A stretch of 18,082 nucleotides of DNA, from NCBI GenBank assembly GCA_002388885.1, contig DGNI01000200.1, positions 5,313 to 23,394 on the forward strand, given 5' to 3'. How positions within the stretch are numbered: the first letter of the stretch is position 1; every line of letters begins with the position of its first letter. Below, one piece after another: positions 1-7,689 of the stretch. A model generated the notes under the pieces. The model made no database searches. It had not been told where the DNA came from and was given only the letters and a program-made list of their open reading frames with translations. The position numbers were made by a program, and so were the translations under genes. Source of the stretch: Parvularculaceae bacterium UBA4496 (GTDB lineage Bacteria; Pseudomonadota; Alphaproteobacteria; Caulobacterales; Parvularculaceae).

Positions 1-23
1 GGCTCAAATGAGCCGCCCTTTTT
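1..23 (+). terminator. Rho-independent terminator of a gene upstream of the window (5' side cut)
   Basis: A stem of GGCTC (1-5) with GAGCC (10-14) encloses the loop AAAT and is followed by GCCC and five T's (19-23). The stem may extend outside the window, because GCC after the right arm could pair with bases upstream of position 1. The T run makes it a plus-strand terminator for a gene that ends before the window. It also isolates marC, whose start lies 50 bases further on. Confidence 0.6.
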
Positions 24-73
24 GGCTTGCGCAGAACTGTTCGTTTACACACAAGTCCGTTAAAGGTTGAATC

Positions 74-715
74 ATGCTCGCCGACATCCTGCCCGTTTTC
101 GTCACCGCATTCGTCACGCTTTTTATCGTGATCGACCCGATATTGGTGACGCCGATTTTCGCTTCGCTCACGAAAAGCGATTTGCCGCGCGAGCGCCTGC
201 GCGTTGCTTTCATGGCGGCGATTTATTCCATCGTGATCCTGATGTTCTTCGGTTTTGTCGGGAACGCGCTGCTGCATCACCTCGGCGTCAGCCTCGCCGC
301 ATTCCGCGCCGCCATGGGCATCATTCTTTTCATCATGGGATTCCGGATGTTTTTCGATCCGGATTCTGAAACGCAGGCGAAAACCCCCGGCCCCAAAGCA
401 TCCGCGCGCGACAATATTGCATTTTTCCCGCTGGCGATCCCGATGCTCGCCGGCCCCGGCGCTATCGCCACCATCATGCTGGTGATGGGCCCCGACACTC
501 AAATGGTTGAAAAAGGCGCGGCGATCGTTGCGGTGATTATTGTTCTCGCCATCGCCGTTCTGATGATGGCGTTTGCGAGCCGGATCGGCGACGCGTTGGG
601 GCGCACGGGTATGAACGCCATTACGCGTATCCTTGGCATGTTGTTGATGGCGCTGTCGACGCAATATGTATTTGACGGCATCCGCGTCGGGATACTGCAA
701 CAGGCTATCGCCTAG
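74..715 (+). CDS. MarC family integral membrane protein
   Basis: This 213-residue protein is almost entirely hydrophobic, with about six membrane segments. It matches the MarC/UPF0056 family in length and pattern: an N-terminal helix carrying an 'IDPI' turn (residues about 21-24), a conserved 'PLAIPMLAGPGAIAT' stretch (about 117-131) and a hydrophobic C-terminal half ending in 'ITRILGMLLMALSTQYVFDGI'. The family sits in the inner membrane. It was named after multiple antibiotic resistance, but a transport or resistance role was never firmly shown, so the function is open. The ATG at 74 has AAGG at 63-66, seven bases upstream. The gene is alone on its strand and convergent with the next gene, with five bases between the stops. 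The family call is firm and the function is not. Confidence 0.9.
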   Translation: MLADILPVFVTAFVTLFIVIDPILVTPIFASLTKSDLPRERLRVAFMAAIYSIVILMFFGFVGNALLHHLGVSLAAFRAAMGIILFIMGFRMFFDPDSETQAKTPGPKASARDNIAFFPLAIPMLAGPGAIATIMLVMGPDTQMVEKGAAIVAVIIVLAIAVLMMAFASRIGDALGRTGMNAITRILGMLLMALSTQYVFDGIRVGILQQAIA

Positions 716-720
716 CGCTT

Positions 721-1158
721 CTAGTCCAATACGGCGCGGGTATCTGAAAATCCGTTATCGCCTGGACTTGCGCCGTAACGCAGCGTTCCTCCGCGCAACG
801 AGGCGCCGGAACCGTCGCCGGCGCAGACAAACCGGGAAATCCGCGGCGCATCTCCGCGGCGACAGGCTGCTTCAAGCGCGCCGAGCGCGCCATCGCAGGA
901 ATCGGCAATGCTTGATCCGTCAGGCCAGTCCGCCGCCGAACGCCAATCGATCACCACATCGAAATTCATATCGCATACGGACCTTGTAAACGACGCCTCG
1001 CGCTCAAGCGCCTGTTCTTCGGCTTCCTGCGCGCGTATCTCTCGCAGCGATTGCGAGAATGCTGACGATGATGCGCCCGCAGTCAGAACGCCCGCAGACA
1101 ACAAAGCGGCGAGCGCCGTTTTGAGCGCCACATTCGATATGCGAGCTCGCTGTTCCAT
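721..1158 (-). CDS. Hypothetical exported protein
   Basis: I do not recognise this protein of about 145 residues. It begins with a basic segment and a hydrophobic stretch ('ALKTALAALLSAGVLTAG') ending in small residues near 'SSAFSQS', a good Sec signal peptide, so it is probably periplasmic. The mature part has four cysteines (in 'SVCDMN', 'DSCDG', 'AACRRG' and 'FVCAG'), enough for two disulfides, and a charged 'EIRAQEAEEQALERE' segment just after the signal. The start is uncertain. The ATG at 1158 has AAGGAG 17 bases upstream, which is too far. An in-frame GTG at 1176 directly abuts the same AAAGGA. Both starts keep the signal peptide. It lies 83 bases downstream of another exported protein on the same strand and may be co-transcribed with it. 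Confidence 0.7.
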   Translation of the reverse strand: MEQRARISNVALKTALAALLSAGVLTAGASSSAFSQSLREIRAQEAEEQALEREASFTRSVCDMNFDVVIDWRSAADWPDGSSIADSCDGALGALEAACRRGDAPRISRFVCAGDGSGASLRGGTLRYGASPGDNGFSDTRAVLD

Positions 1159-1241
1159 AATTCTAAAGCGTCTCACTCCTTTGCGGCGCTTTTAAGACGT
1201 ATCGTTTCGGGCACCCTAACGTGTACGGGGTTTCTGACGGT

Positions 1242-2069
1242 TTAAAGGCTTTCCTCCAGAAACTGGGCGACCTTGGCCGAGGAAAGACGTCCGGCAATGT
1301 CCAGGTTCGGGACATAGCGAATTTCCAGCACTTCGCCGCCAAGCGATATTTCCGCGTCCGTCGAGGGCAAAAAGGCGACCCGCTTGATCCGCGAGGCAAT
1401 CACGCGGGCGCCGGTTTCATCGTCCGCCACGCGCGCGATGCCTTTGGCCGCTAACACAACCGCATCGGCCAGCACGGCTGCATTACCGCCGGAAGATGTG
1501 TTCTCACCGATGTCGAAATAGATTGGCGCGCCAATAATCGCGCTCACTTGCGCTGCGGCGCCCTGAGCGCGGCGCACAGCCGCCTCGCGATCCAGGAAGC
1601 CAAGCCGCAACGGCCGGTCGTCGCCAAAAGATTTGGACGCCGCGACGCCGCGCGCTTCGCCTGGCCAATAAACGGTCGCGCCGCCATAAGCCGCAATCCT
1701 GAGAAGCGTTTCATCTCGCGCGTCTTTGTAAATGATATCGCCGCGAGGACCGCGCGTTGCAGACAATTCATAAATCTCCGGCGCCGGGCCGGCGACATCA
1801 ATCATGCATTCAAGACGCAAGTCATTTTCGTTGCACAAAAACTGAACCCGAGCGCTTGAGTCTCTTTCCTCGAACAGGAACATGCGATCGTCCGTTGTCA
1901 GAACATATCGCTCGACATTGCTCGCGCGGGCGCGCTCTTCGGCCGGCTCGCGGCTTTTCCCGACGAGCGCCGAAAACGGATTATCCTGTTGCGCATAGGC
2001 AGGCACGGCGCCGGCGAGAAATGCCGCGCCAAACGCCGCCAATCCCATGCGTAAAAAACGGATGGACAA
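1242..2069 (-). CDS. Secreted DUF4908-like protein
   Basis: This 275-residue protein has a clear signal peptide: 'MSIRFLR', a hydrophobic core, and a likely cleavage after 'VPAYA' before 'QQDNPF'. The mature region contains 'LSATRGPRGDIIYKD', 'LLRIAAYGGATVYWPG' and two cysteines ('FLCNEN', 'LECMID'). From memory this matches DUF4908, a family of unknown function found mainly in Caulobacter relatives. I could not run a profile search. The start is a TTG at 2069: GGAG (2077-2080) lies seven bases upstream, an ideal spacing, while the next in-frame ATG (2048) has no ribosome binding site and would shorten the n-region. It is the first gene of a probable two-gene unit of exported proteins. No catalytic motif is visible. 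Confidence 0.75.
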   Translation of the reverse strand: MSIRFLRMGLAAFGAAFLAGAVPAYAQQDNPFSALVGKSREPAEERARASNVERYVLTTDDRMFLFEERDSSARVQFLCNENDLRLECMIDVAGPAPEIYELSATRGPRGDIIYKDARDETLLRIAAYGGATVYWPGEARGVAASKSFGDDRPLRLGFLDREAAVRRAQGAAAQVSAIIGAPIYFDIGENTSSGGNAAVLADAVVLAAKGIARVADDETGARVIASRIKRVAFLPSTDAEISLGGEVLEIRYVPNLDIAGRLSSAKVAQFLEESL

Positions 2070-2121
2070 AATACATCTCCGAAGACGTCTCAGCCGTGGA
2101 GTTTACTTTGACATTTTGGTG

Positions 2122-2160
2122 AAAAAAGGGCTTCGCCCGGATTTTCCGCCAAACGAAGCC
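2122..2160 (-). terminator. Rho-independent terminator of the phaAB operon
   Basis: Read on the minus strand, GGCTTCG (2160-2154) pairs with CGAAGCC (2135-2129), with an inner CGG/CCG pair. A run of six T's follows (2127-2122). It begins 20 bases after the phaB stop, the right place and direction to end the phaAB transcript. It also separates that operon from the TTG-started secreted protein downstream. Confidence 0.85.
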
Positions 2161-2180
2161 AAATGAAATCAATGAGTTAG

Positions 2181-2906
2181 CTATGAGGCGAAATACTGCC
2201 CGCCATTTGCCGACAGGACCGCCCCGGTGATGAACCCGGCGTTTTCGTCTGCGAGGAACGCAACGCAATCGCCAATTTCCTCCGCCGAGCCGAGCCGGCC
2301 GACCGGGATTTGCGCGGTAATCTTTTTCAATACATCGTCACTCATCGCCGACACCATTTCCGTGGCGATATAGCCCGGGGCAACCGCGTTCACGGTGACG
2401 CCTTTAAAAGCGCCTTCCTGGGCCAGTGCACGGGTGAAGCCGATCATCCCCGCCTTCGCAGCTGAATAATTCGTCTGCCCCATCTGGCCTTTCTGGCCGT
2501 TGATGGAGGAGATGTTGACGATGCGGCCGAAACCGCGCTCGCGCATGCCGGGGAACACCTGATGCGACATATTGAAGACGCTGTCGAGGTCAGCGCGAAT
2601 AACTTCGGACCATTGCTGCACCGACATCTTGTGAAACATGCCGTCGCGCGTAATGCCGGCGTTGTTAACGAGGATGTCGGTCGGGCCCTGAGATGCTTCG
2701 ATTTCCGCGACGCCCGACTTGCAGGCTTCGTAATCGCCCACATCCCATTTGAAAACATTGACGCCGGTTTCGTCCTTGAACTTCGCCGCCGCCTCATCGT
2801 TGCCCGCATAGGATGCCGCAACCGTGCATCCCCTGTTTTTCAACGCCAGCGAAATCGCCCTGCCGATGCCGCGCGTGCCGCCCGTTACGATAGCCGTTTT
2901 GCCCAT
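2181..2906 (-). CDS. phaB: Acetoacetyl-CoA reductase (NADPH-dependent, short-chain dehydrogenase)
   Basis: PhaB reduces acetoacetyl-CoA to (R)-3-hydroxybutyryl-CoA, the monomer for PHB synthesis in the cytoplasm. The 241-residue protein is the usual PhaB length. It has the SDR cofactor motif 'TGGTRGIG' (8-15), 'NNAG' (81-84), catalytic Ser134, Tyr147 and Lys151 (YxxxK), and 'PGYIATEM' (177-184). The 'NGQKGQMGQTNY' region is typical of PhaB rather than FabG. The start is the ATG at 2906 with AGGGAG seven bases upstream. A longer in-frame reading to 2963 would add 19 unrelated residues and is rejected. It follows phaA by 88 bases on the same strand and precedes a terminator. FabG is the main alternative, but the thiolase neighbour and phaR argue for PhaB. 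Confidence 0.95.
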   Translation of the reverse strand: MGKTAIVTGGTRGIGRAISLALKNRGCTVAASYAGNDEAAAKFKDETGVNVFKWDVGDYEACKSGVAEIEASQGPTDILVNNAGITRDGMFHKMSVQQWSEVIRADLDSVFNMSHQVFPGMRERGFGRIVNISSINGQKGQMGQTNYSAAKAGMIGFTRALAQEGAFKGVTVNAVAPGYIATEMVSAMSDDVLKKITAQIPVGRLGSAEEIGDCVAFLADENAGFITGAVLSANGGQYFAS

Positions 2907-2994
2907 GACGGTTCTCCCTGTTTCATGCCGGTCATGACGCCGGCGTTTTGTCACCGTACCCAAACGATACTCTACGCAACAATACTGGCTCGCG

Positions 2995-4170
2995 CTATCG
3001 CTCTACGCAAAGCGCGACGCCCATGCCGCCGCCGATGCAGAGGGTCGCAAGGCCTTTCGATTTGCCGGAACGCTGCAATTCATAAAGCAGCGTTGTCAAA
3101 ATCCGCGCACCGGAGGCGCCGATCGGATGACCGATGGCGATGGCGCCGCCATTGACGTTGACCTTTGAGGCGTCCCAGCCAAGCTCTTTGCCGACAGCGA
3201 GCGCCTGCGCGGCGAACGCCTCATTGGCTTCGATGAGATCCAAATCATCAAGGCTCCAACCGGCTTTCTCAAGGGCGATGCGGCTCGCCGGTGCGGGACC
3301 GATGCCCATGATTGACGGATCGACGCCGCAATGCGCCCATGATGCAATCCGTGCGAGCGGCGTAAGGCCACGCTTGTCTGCTTCCTTTTCCGACATGACG
3401 ATTAATGCCGCGGCGCCGTCATTGATGCCCGAAGCGTTTGCCGCCGTCACCGAACCGCCATCGCGTTTGAACGCCGGCTTCAATCCCGAAACGCCGTCGA
3501 TGGTTGCGCCTTCGCGAATATATTCATCGTTGTCGAAAACAATTTCGCCTTTGCGCGTCTTGATCGTGACCGGAACGATTTCGTCCTTGAACTTGCCGTC
3601 CTTCTTCGCAGCTTCCGCCTTGTTCTGGCTAGCGACCGCAAACGCGTCCTGTTCTTCGCGGGTGATCTGATATTTCTCCGCAAGATTCTCAGCCGTCTGA
3701 CCCATGTGATAATCGTTGAAGGCGTCCCAGAGCCCGTCGGTAATCATGGTGTCGGTAAAGTTCTTGGGGCCCATTTTCACCCCGTCGCGCAAATGCGCCG
3801 TATGCGGCGCCAGCGACATGTTTTCATGCCCGCCGGCGACGACCACCGATGCATCCCCAAGACGAACCGCCTGCGCGGCCATGGCGACCGCGCGAAGCCC
3901 GGACCCGCAAACCTGATTGATGGTGATTGCCGGCTTTTCATTTGCGATCCCGGCGCCGATGGACGCCTGCCGGGCGGTGTTTTGCCCTTGTCCCGCCTGC
4001 AGGACATGGCCCATTACCGTTTCATCGACGTCGCCCTCGGAAAGCCCGGCGCGTTCGATGGCGGCCGAAATGACTATCTCGCCCAGTTTTGCCGCCGGCA
4101 CGCTCGCCAATGACCCGCCAAAAGAACCAACGCCTGTGCGCGCCGCCGAAACAATTACCGCCCCGCTCAT
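2995..4170 (-). CDS. phaA: Acetyl-CoA acetyltransferase (biosynthetic beta-ketothiolase)
   Basis: PhaA condenses two acetyl-CoA molecules to acetoacetyl-CoA, the first step of PHB synthesis. The 391-residue protein is full length. The catalytic triad falls at the positions known from the Zoogloea thiolase to within one residue: acyl-accepting Cys88 in '[10 protein letters not shown]', His348 in '[12 protein letters not shown]', and Cys378 in 'TLCIGGGMG'. 'NEAFAAQA' is also present. The ATG at 4170 is preceded by AGGAGG with a five-base spacer, a strong ribosome binding site. It is first in a phaA-phaB operon and diverges from phaR, whose product is expected to bind the shared upstream region. 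Confidence 0.96.
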   Translation of the reverse strand: MSGAVIVSAARTGVGSFGGSLASVPAAKLGEIVISAAIERAGLSEGDVDETVMGHVLQAGQGQNTARQASIGAGIANEKPAITINQVCGSGLRAVAMAAQAVRLGDASVVVAGGHENMSLAPHTAHLRDGVKMGPKNFTDTMITDGLWDAFNDYHMGQTAENLAEKYQITREEQDAFAVASQNKAEAAKKDGKFKDEIVPVTIKTRKGEIVFDNDEYIREGATIDGVSGLKPAFKRDGGSVTAANASGINDGAAALIVMSEKEADKRGLTPLARIASWAHCGVDPSIMGIGPAPASRIALEKAGWSLDDLDLIEANEAFAAQALAVGKELGWDASKVNVNGGAIAIGHPIGASGARILTTLLYELQRSGKSKGLATLCIGGGMGVALCVER

Positions 4171-4240
4171 AGAGCCTCCTGATCAATGTTGAAGCGCTTT
4201 TACAGCCGCCCGACCCTGTGTCTGGGCGCCTCAAAGCGCG

Positions 4241-4356
4241 AAGAATTAGCAATCTCAATGGCTTACGTAGCCATAATTCTTGCTGCAAACGCGTATGCAA
4301 AACTTAATTTCATGCTATAGCAGGATTAGCAAGTGCACAAAAAGAGTGCGGCGCAC
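4241..4356. promoter_or_regulatory. Divergent phaA/phaR control region with a cluster of TGC/GCA dyads (candidate PhaR operators)
   Basis: The 228-base gap between the phaA and phaR starts holds several inverted repeats: AAGAATTA (4241-4248) with TAATTCTT (4274-4281) around ATGGCT/AGCCAT (4258-4263, 4269-4274); TTGC-T-GCAA (4280-4288); the perfect palindrome TGCTATAGCA (4313-4322); GTGCAC (4333-4338); and GTGCG-G-CGCAC (4346-4356). ATTAGCAA also occurs twice, at 4245-4252 and 4325-4332. PhaR of Paracoccus and Rhodobacter is known to bind TGC-rich dyads upstream of phaR and phasin genes, so binding here is a reasonable inference. I could not place the -35/-10 boxes with confidence. Confidence 0.5.
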
Positions 4357-4398
4357 CAAAAGTCCCGCCGCGCAAGATGCACGGGAGGGTTTAACACT

Positions 4399-5010
4399 AT
4401 GGCTGACAAGACAAAGGGCCGCTCAAAGGCCGATGGCGACGCCATCGTCATCAAGAAATACGCGAACCGCCGCCTCTACAACACGGCAAGTTCATCCTAC
4501 GTAACGCTCGATTTCCTCGCCGAAATGGTCAAGGACGGCGAAGATTTCGTCGTTTATGACGCAAAATCCGGCGAAGATATTACGCGCTCGGTTCTGACGC
4601 AGATCATCTTCGAAGAAGAAAGCAAAGGCCAGAACCTGCTGCCGATCCAGTTTTTGCGCCAGCTGATCCAATTCTACGGCGATAGCCTGCAGAGCTTCGT
4701 GCCGTCCTATCTCGAAATGAGCATGGATGCGTTTTCGAAAAATCAGGAAGAAATGCGCTCGCGCATGCGTGACGCTTTCGGCGGCGCGCCAGGCTACCAG
4801 ATGTTCGAGGAAAGCGTACGCAAGAATATGGAGCTTTACGAGCAGGCGATGAAAATGTTTTCGCCGCTTGGCCCGGCATACGCGCCGCAAAAACCCGGCG
4901 CGCCGGGACAAAGCGCATCAAACGATGACAATGACGACATCCATGCGCTGAAGAACCAGGTGGCGGCGCTGCAAAAGAAGCTGGACCGCCTGGAAGGCGA
5001 CGAAAGTTAG
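4399..5010 (+). CDS. phaR: PHB-responsive transcriptional repressor PhaR
   Basis: PhaR represses phasin genes and its own gene. It leaves DNA when it binds PHB granules or free polymer, linking expression to storage. The 203-residue protein has the N-terminal PHB/PHA accumulation regulator DNA-binding domain (about 16-78), including 'KKYANRRLYNT' and 'YVTLDFLAEMV'. The PHB-accumulation domain follows (about 80-120; 'LLPIQFLRQLIQFYG', 'VPSYLEMSMDAF'). After that come a Met-rich amphipathic helix, a Pro/Gly linker and a short C-terminal coiled coil (about 182-200, 'LKNQVAALQKKLDRL'). The ATG at 4399 has GGGAGGG nine bases upstream. A GTG at 4333 would add 22 basic residues without a binding site and is rejected. 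It is divergent from phaA and convergent with the EAL gene, with six bases between stops. Confidence 0.95.
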   Translation: MADKTKGRSKADGDAIVIKKYANRRLYNTASSSYVTLDFLAEMVKDGEDFVVYDAKSGEDITRSVLTQIIFEEESKGQNLLPIQFLRQLIQFYGDSLQSFVPSYLEMSMDAFSKNQEEMRSRMRDAFGGAPGYQMFEESVRKNMELYEQAMKMFSPLGPAYAPQKPGAPGQSASNDDNDDIHALKNQVAALQKKLDRLEGDES

Positions 5011-5016
5011 AAACGA

Positions 5017-6783
5017 TCAGATCCGCTGCGTGCGTTGGGGCGGATCATTGGGGGCGCCTTCAGGCAGCCAGCCGGGATTGGTTTCCGGCTTGCCGAGCAG
5101 GTAGCCCTGCAGAAAGTCAACGCCAAGCCCCTTGAGGAGCATGGCGTCGGCTTCGTTATCGACCCATTCAGCAACGGTTTTCATGCCAAAATTACGCGCA
5201 AGATCGAGCAGCGTACGCACGAACAGCTGATTTTCGCGTGATGCAGAAACACCTGTCACGAAGGAACCATCGATTTTCAGGATATCGATATCCATCGCTT
5301 TCAGATTACGGAACGACGTGTAACCCGCGCCGAAATCATCAATCCCGAAAGAACATCCAAGCTTTTTGATCTCGGATACAAATTCTATCGACGCGTCGAT
5401 CGCATCGATCACCTGGGTTTCGGTGAGTTCAACAGTAATACGCTTCGCCAGTTCCTGATTGGCGCGCAGAAGCGCGATATACCCTTCGGCCCAGACGAAA
5501 TCTTTCACCGTTTCCATGGAGATATTCACATTAAGATGAATATCGGGGCAACGGGCGAGCGTATTGGTCGCAAGCTCAAGCACACGCCGGTCCAGTAAGT
5601 GCACCAGCCCCAGACGCTCGGCGGCCGGAATAAACTCAGGAGCGGGAACAGTTTGCCCGTCCTCTCCAAGCATGCGGATCAGGCATTCGAATTTCTTGGG
5701 CGTCTCGCCGAGGTCGCTGACAATCGGCTGGAACGCCAGACGGATGCGCCGCTCATTGAGCGCCGTCAAAATGACGTCTGACATGTGCGAGTTGCGGCGG
5801 CGCATGCTGACGACGTCGGTTTTATCCGTAAACGCAGACCAGCTTGATTTGCCGATCCGCTTTGCTGCATCAAGCGCAGCCTCCGCGCGCGTCATCGCGG
5901 CATTTGCATCGCCCGCCTGTTCGGGCAGGCGTACAGCGCCAAGGCAAATCGACGCCGCAACAGCACCCCCCTTGGTTTCAATAACGCTTTCGCGGACGAC
6001 GTTCAAAAGCCTGACGCAAACCTGACGAAGAAAATCCGCGTCACAGCCGGCAATCACGATGCCGAATTTTGTTCCGGCGACGCGCCCGATCTTATCTTCC
6101 GGGCCTATGACACTCGCAAGACGCCGGGCGACTTCGACGATCACCGTGTCGGCGGCGTCGAATCCAAAATCCGCATTCACGGCGCCGATATCATCGATGC
6201 CCACTAGCAGATAGGCGCCCTCGCCTTGTTGACTTTGATGCGCTGCAAGCTGTTTTTCGAGTGCCTTGCGAACGTGAACGCGATTGAGAAGGCCGGTGAG
6301 GTCGTCATTGACCGCAAGCCTTGCAAGTTCTTCTTCGTGGCGTTTGCGGTTGTCGATGGACCGTATCACACTGATAAGCCGTTTGTTCGGACCCGCCCCT
6401 ATCCAGCCGCCGCGTTCTTCGACCCAATGCACGGCCCCGTCCGCACGCTTCAATCGATATTCGCATGCATAGCTGTCACGGGCGCCGGAGAACGCCGCAG
6501 CGCGGGCTGGATCCTCCTCACCGTCAATGCTGGAGGTAAAATCCTTGCCGGTTGCGACAAGATCGCTGACGTTAACACCGAATATTCTGGCGGCCGCGTC
6601 GTCGTCCGACCATTTCAGGTTGTCGGCGACGGGATTGAACTCAAACATGGTCTGCAGGCCGTGATCACTGGACGACGCTTCCGGCGCAGCGGCGTCAACA
6701 CCGCGCACACGCTCGCTATCGGCGCTTTCCTTGGCTGCTTCCTGTCCTCGAACGTTAAGGAACGCTTTCGCGTTTTCCGCCAT
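5017..6783 (-). CDS. PAS-GGDEF-EAL protein, probable c-di-GMP phosphodiesterase
   Basis: The 588-residue protein has no signal peptide or membrane segment and is probably cytoplasmic. A PAS-like sensor lies at about 44-155 and ends in 'RSIDNRKRHEEELARLA'. A GGDEF domain follows at about 158-320, but its signature is 'AGTKF' (236-240) in place of GG(D/E)EF, losing the catalytic acidic pair. An EAL domain at about 340-570 keeps the residues known to bind metal and c-di-GMP: Glu366 in 'ECLIR' (EAL reads ECL), Asn420, Glu452, Asp482-Asp483, Lys503, Glu539 and Gln559 in 'LQGY'. I infer a phosphodiesterase with a degenerate, possibly GTP-sensing, GGDEF. ATG 6783 is chosen; an in-frame GTG at 6792 is possible, and neither has a strong binding site. 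c-di-GMP phosphodiesterases usually favour motility over attachment. Confidence 0.9.
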   Translation of the reverse strand: MAENAKAFLNVRGQEAAKESADSERVRGVDAAAPEASSSDHGLQTMFEFNPVADNLKWSDDDAAARIFGVNVSDLVATGKDFTSSIDGEEDPARAAAFSGARDSYACEYRLKRADGAVHWVEERGGWIGAGPNKRLISVIRSIDNRKRHEEELARLAVNDDLTGLLNRVHVRKALEKQLAAHQSQQGEGAYLLVGIDDIGAVNADFGFDAADTVIVEVARRLASVIGPEDKIGRVAGTKFGIVIAGCDADFLRQVCVRLLNVVRESVIETKGGAVAASICLGAVRLPEQAGDANAAMTRAEAALDAAKRIGKSSWSAFTDKTDVVSMRRRNSHMSDVILTALNERRIRLAFQPIVSDLGETPKKFECLIRMLGEDGQTVPAPEFIPAAERLGLVHLLDRRVLELATNTLARCPDIHLNVNISMETVKDFVWAEGYIALLRANQELAKRITVELTETQVIDAIDASIEFVSEIKKLGCSFGIDDFGAGYTSFRNLKAMDIDILKIDGSFVTGVSASRENQLFVRTLLDLARNFGMKTVAEWVDNEADAMLLKGLGVDFLQGYLLGKPETNPGWLPEGAPNDPPQRTQRI

Positions 6784-6913
6784 CAAACCCACTCACGTTT
6801 TTGCCAAAAAACCTTACACGCCAAGGCGTAAATAAAATTTGAAGCGATCAGCACGCCCCGGCGAACGGCGCCCACGACAAGGAGCGGCGCCGAACTTGCC
6901 TTTAGGGCATAGT

Positions 6914-7138
6914 ATGAAAGAAATTGTTAACCTTCCGGCCAAAGCGAACGCGCCAGCGGTATTGCACCGATTGGATACAGGCGACAGCAGGCCGGCCCAG
7001 CCGGCAAGCACGCAATCTACAATGCTTACGGGCGGCGTTTATTTTCGCCGGGCGCCGGCCCGTGTTGCCAGAGCATATTCCCAAATGGAAACGCGCGCGT
7101 CCCGAAACGGGCCGCGCGCGCTTGATGTTTATTTCTGA
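6914..7138 (+). CDS. Doubtful small ORF (74 residues), hypothetical
   Basis: This is the best coding candidate in the roughly 390-base stretch between the EAL gene and the next membrane protein. The ATG at 6914 has TAGGG (6903-6907) six bases upstream. The product begins 'MKEIVNLPAKANAPAV' and ends 'RNGPRALDVYF', with a basic Arg-rich C-terminal half, and matches no family I know. Third-position GC is about 58%, no better than background, and rare Arg codons (AGA, AGG, CGA) occur. A long GC hairpin also lies inside its 3' end. Two minus-strand ORFs overlap the same stretch and look no better. I see nothing else in 6784-7177. It may be non-coding. Confidence 0.3.
   Translation: MKEIVNLPAKANAPAVLHRLDTGDSRPAQPASTQSTMLTGGVYFRRAPARVARAYSQMETRASRNGPRALDVYF
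7092..7120. other. Strong GC hairpin (possible minus-strand terminator)
   Basis: CGCGCGCG (7092-7099) pairs with CGCGCGCG (7113-7120), and CCCG (7101-7104) with CGGG (7108-7111), around an AAA loop with a single T/C mismatch. This gives 12 pairs. Read on the minus strand, TTTCCATTT follows, a weak T-rich tail, so it could end the transcript of the 140-residue membrane protein whose stop is 58 bases away. On the plus strand no T run follows directly. It could also only be a structural accident of a GC-rich sequence. Confidence 0.4.
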
Positions 7139-7177
7139 TTGTCTGCTCGCGCCTTATCAATCAAGGCGTGATATCAG

Positions 7178-7600
7178 CTAACTACCCACGCCGCCGCCAA
7201 CAGCAAGATCGCGCCGCGCCGTGACAGTCGTGACGATAAAGCCCGCCATGAAGTCGAGGAATGTCATCGACATGTAAAGGAAGAATACGGAGTTTCCGAA
7301 GCCTTCCACGATGATGAACAGCAGCAGCGCGACGACGAAAACGACGACCGAAAGCGCGTGGTTCATGATCGATTCAGAGCCGGTCTTGGTTGAGCGCAAC
7401 AGTTCGACGAACAACAGCCCCATGCTCGCAAGCAGGAAGACGTCGCCCCAAGTGACAAACCAAGTATCGCCGGACACCATTTCAGGCTGAACGACGATTA
7501 CGTCGTACCAGGGAACCGCCGCCGATCCGACAGCACCTGTTAGCGCCAGCACGGCGTAAACGATCAGGCTGATCGCCAGCAAGGGAAACATTTGATACAT
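7178..7600 (-). CDS. Conserved-type small membrane protein, four helices
   Basis: This protein of about 140 residues has four predicted membrane segments at roughly 3-25, 50-67, 80-100 and 103-127. Polar loops carry 'VPWYDVIVVQPEMVSGDTW' and 'RSTKTGSES', and a Gly-rich tail 'VGGGVGS' ends the chain. No enzymatic motif is visible and I do not know the family. The ATG at 7600 is used; an ATG nine bases downstream is equally possible. GGAAGG lies 12 bases upstream of the first. It is 89 bases downstream of the GT2 gene on the same strand, so co-transcription is possible but nothing links the functions. It reads as an integral inner-membrane protein. Confidence 0.75.
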   Translation of the reverse strand: MYQMFPLLAISLIVYAVLALTGAVGSAAVPWYDVIVVQPEMVSGDTWFVTWGDVFLLASMGLLFVELLRSTKTGSESIMNHALSVVVFVVALLLFIIVEGFGNSVFFLYMSMTFLDFMAGFIVTTVTARRDLAVGGGVGS

Positions 7601-7689
7601 GACCAGAAAATCCTTCCTCTACCGCCGCCCCCCTCGGCCAGCGGTCCCAATGACGCAAGCTTAACACGGGCGCGCGATCAAGCAAAAAC

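Noticed and set aside
2926..2945. Inverted repeat GCCGG/CCGGC in the phaA-phaB gap, considered as an attenuator
   Set aside because: Only five pairs, no T run, and it lies close to the phaB ribosome binding site; too weak to call.
2907..2963. Extension of phaB by 19 residues
   Set aside because: SDR proteins start just before the TGGxxGIG motif, and ATG 2906 has a strong ribosome binding site.
4022..4300. Minus-strand frame of 92 codons across the phaA start region
   Set aside because: It overlaps the phaA start out of frame and crosses the divergent promoter region; the product is Arg-rich and unlike any family.
4333..4398. GTG start for phaR giving 22 extra residues
   Set aside because: The extension is basic and unlike PhaR N-termini, has no ribosome binding site and overlaps the TGC dyads; ATG 4399 has GGGAGGG upstream.
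6226..6831. A 201-codon plus-strand open frame opposite the EAL gene
   Set aside because: The opposite strand encodes a well-defined PAS-GGDEF protein across the same bases, so this is a frame shadow.
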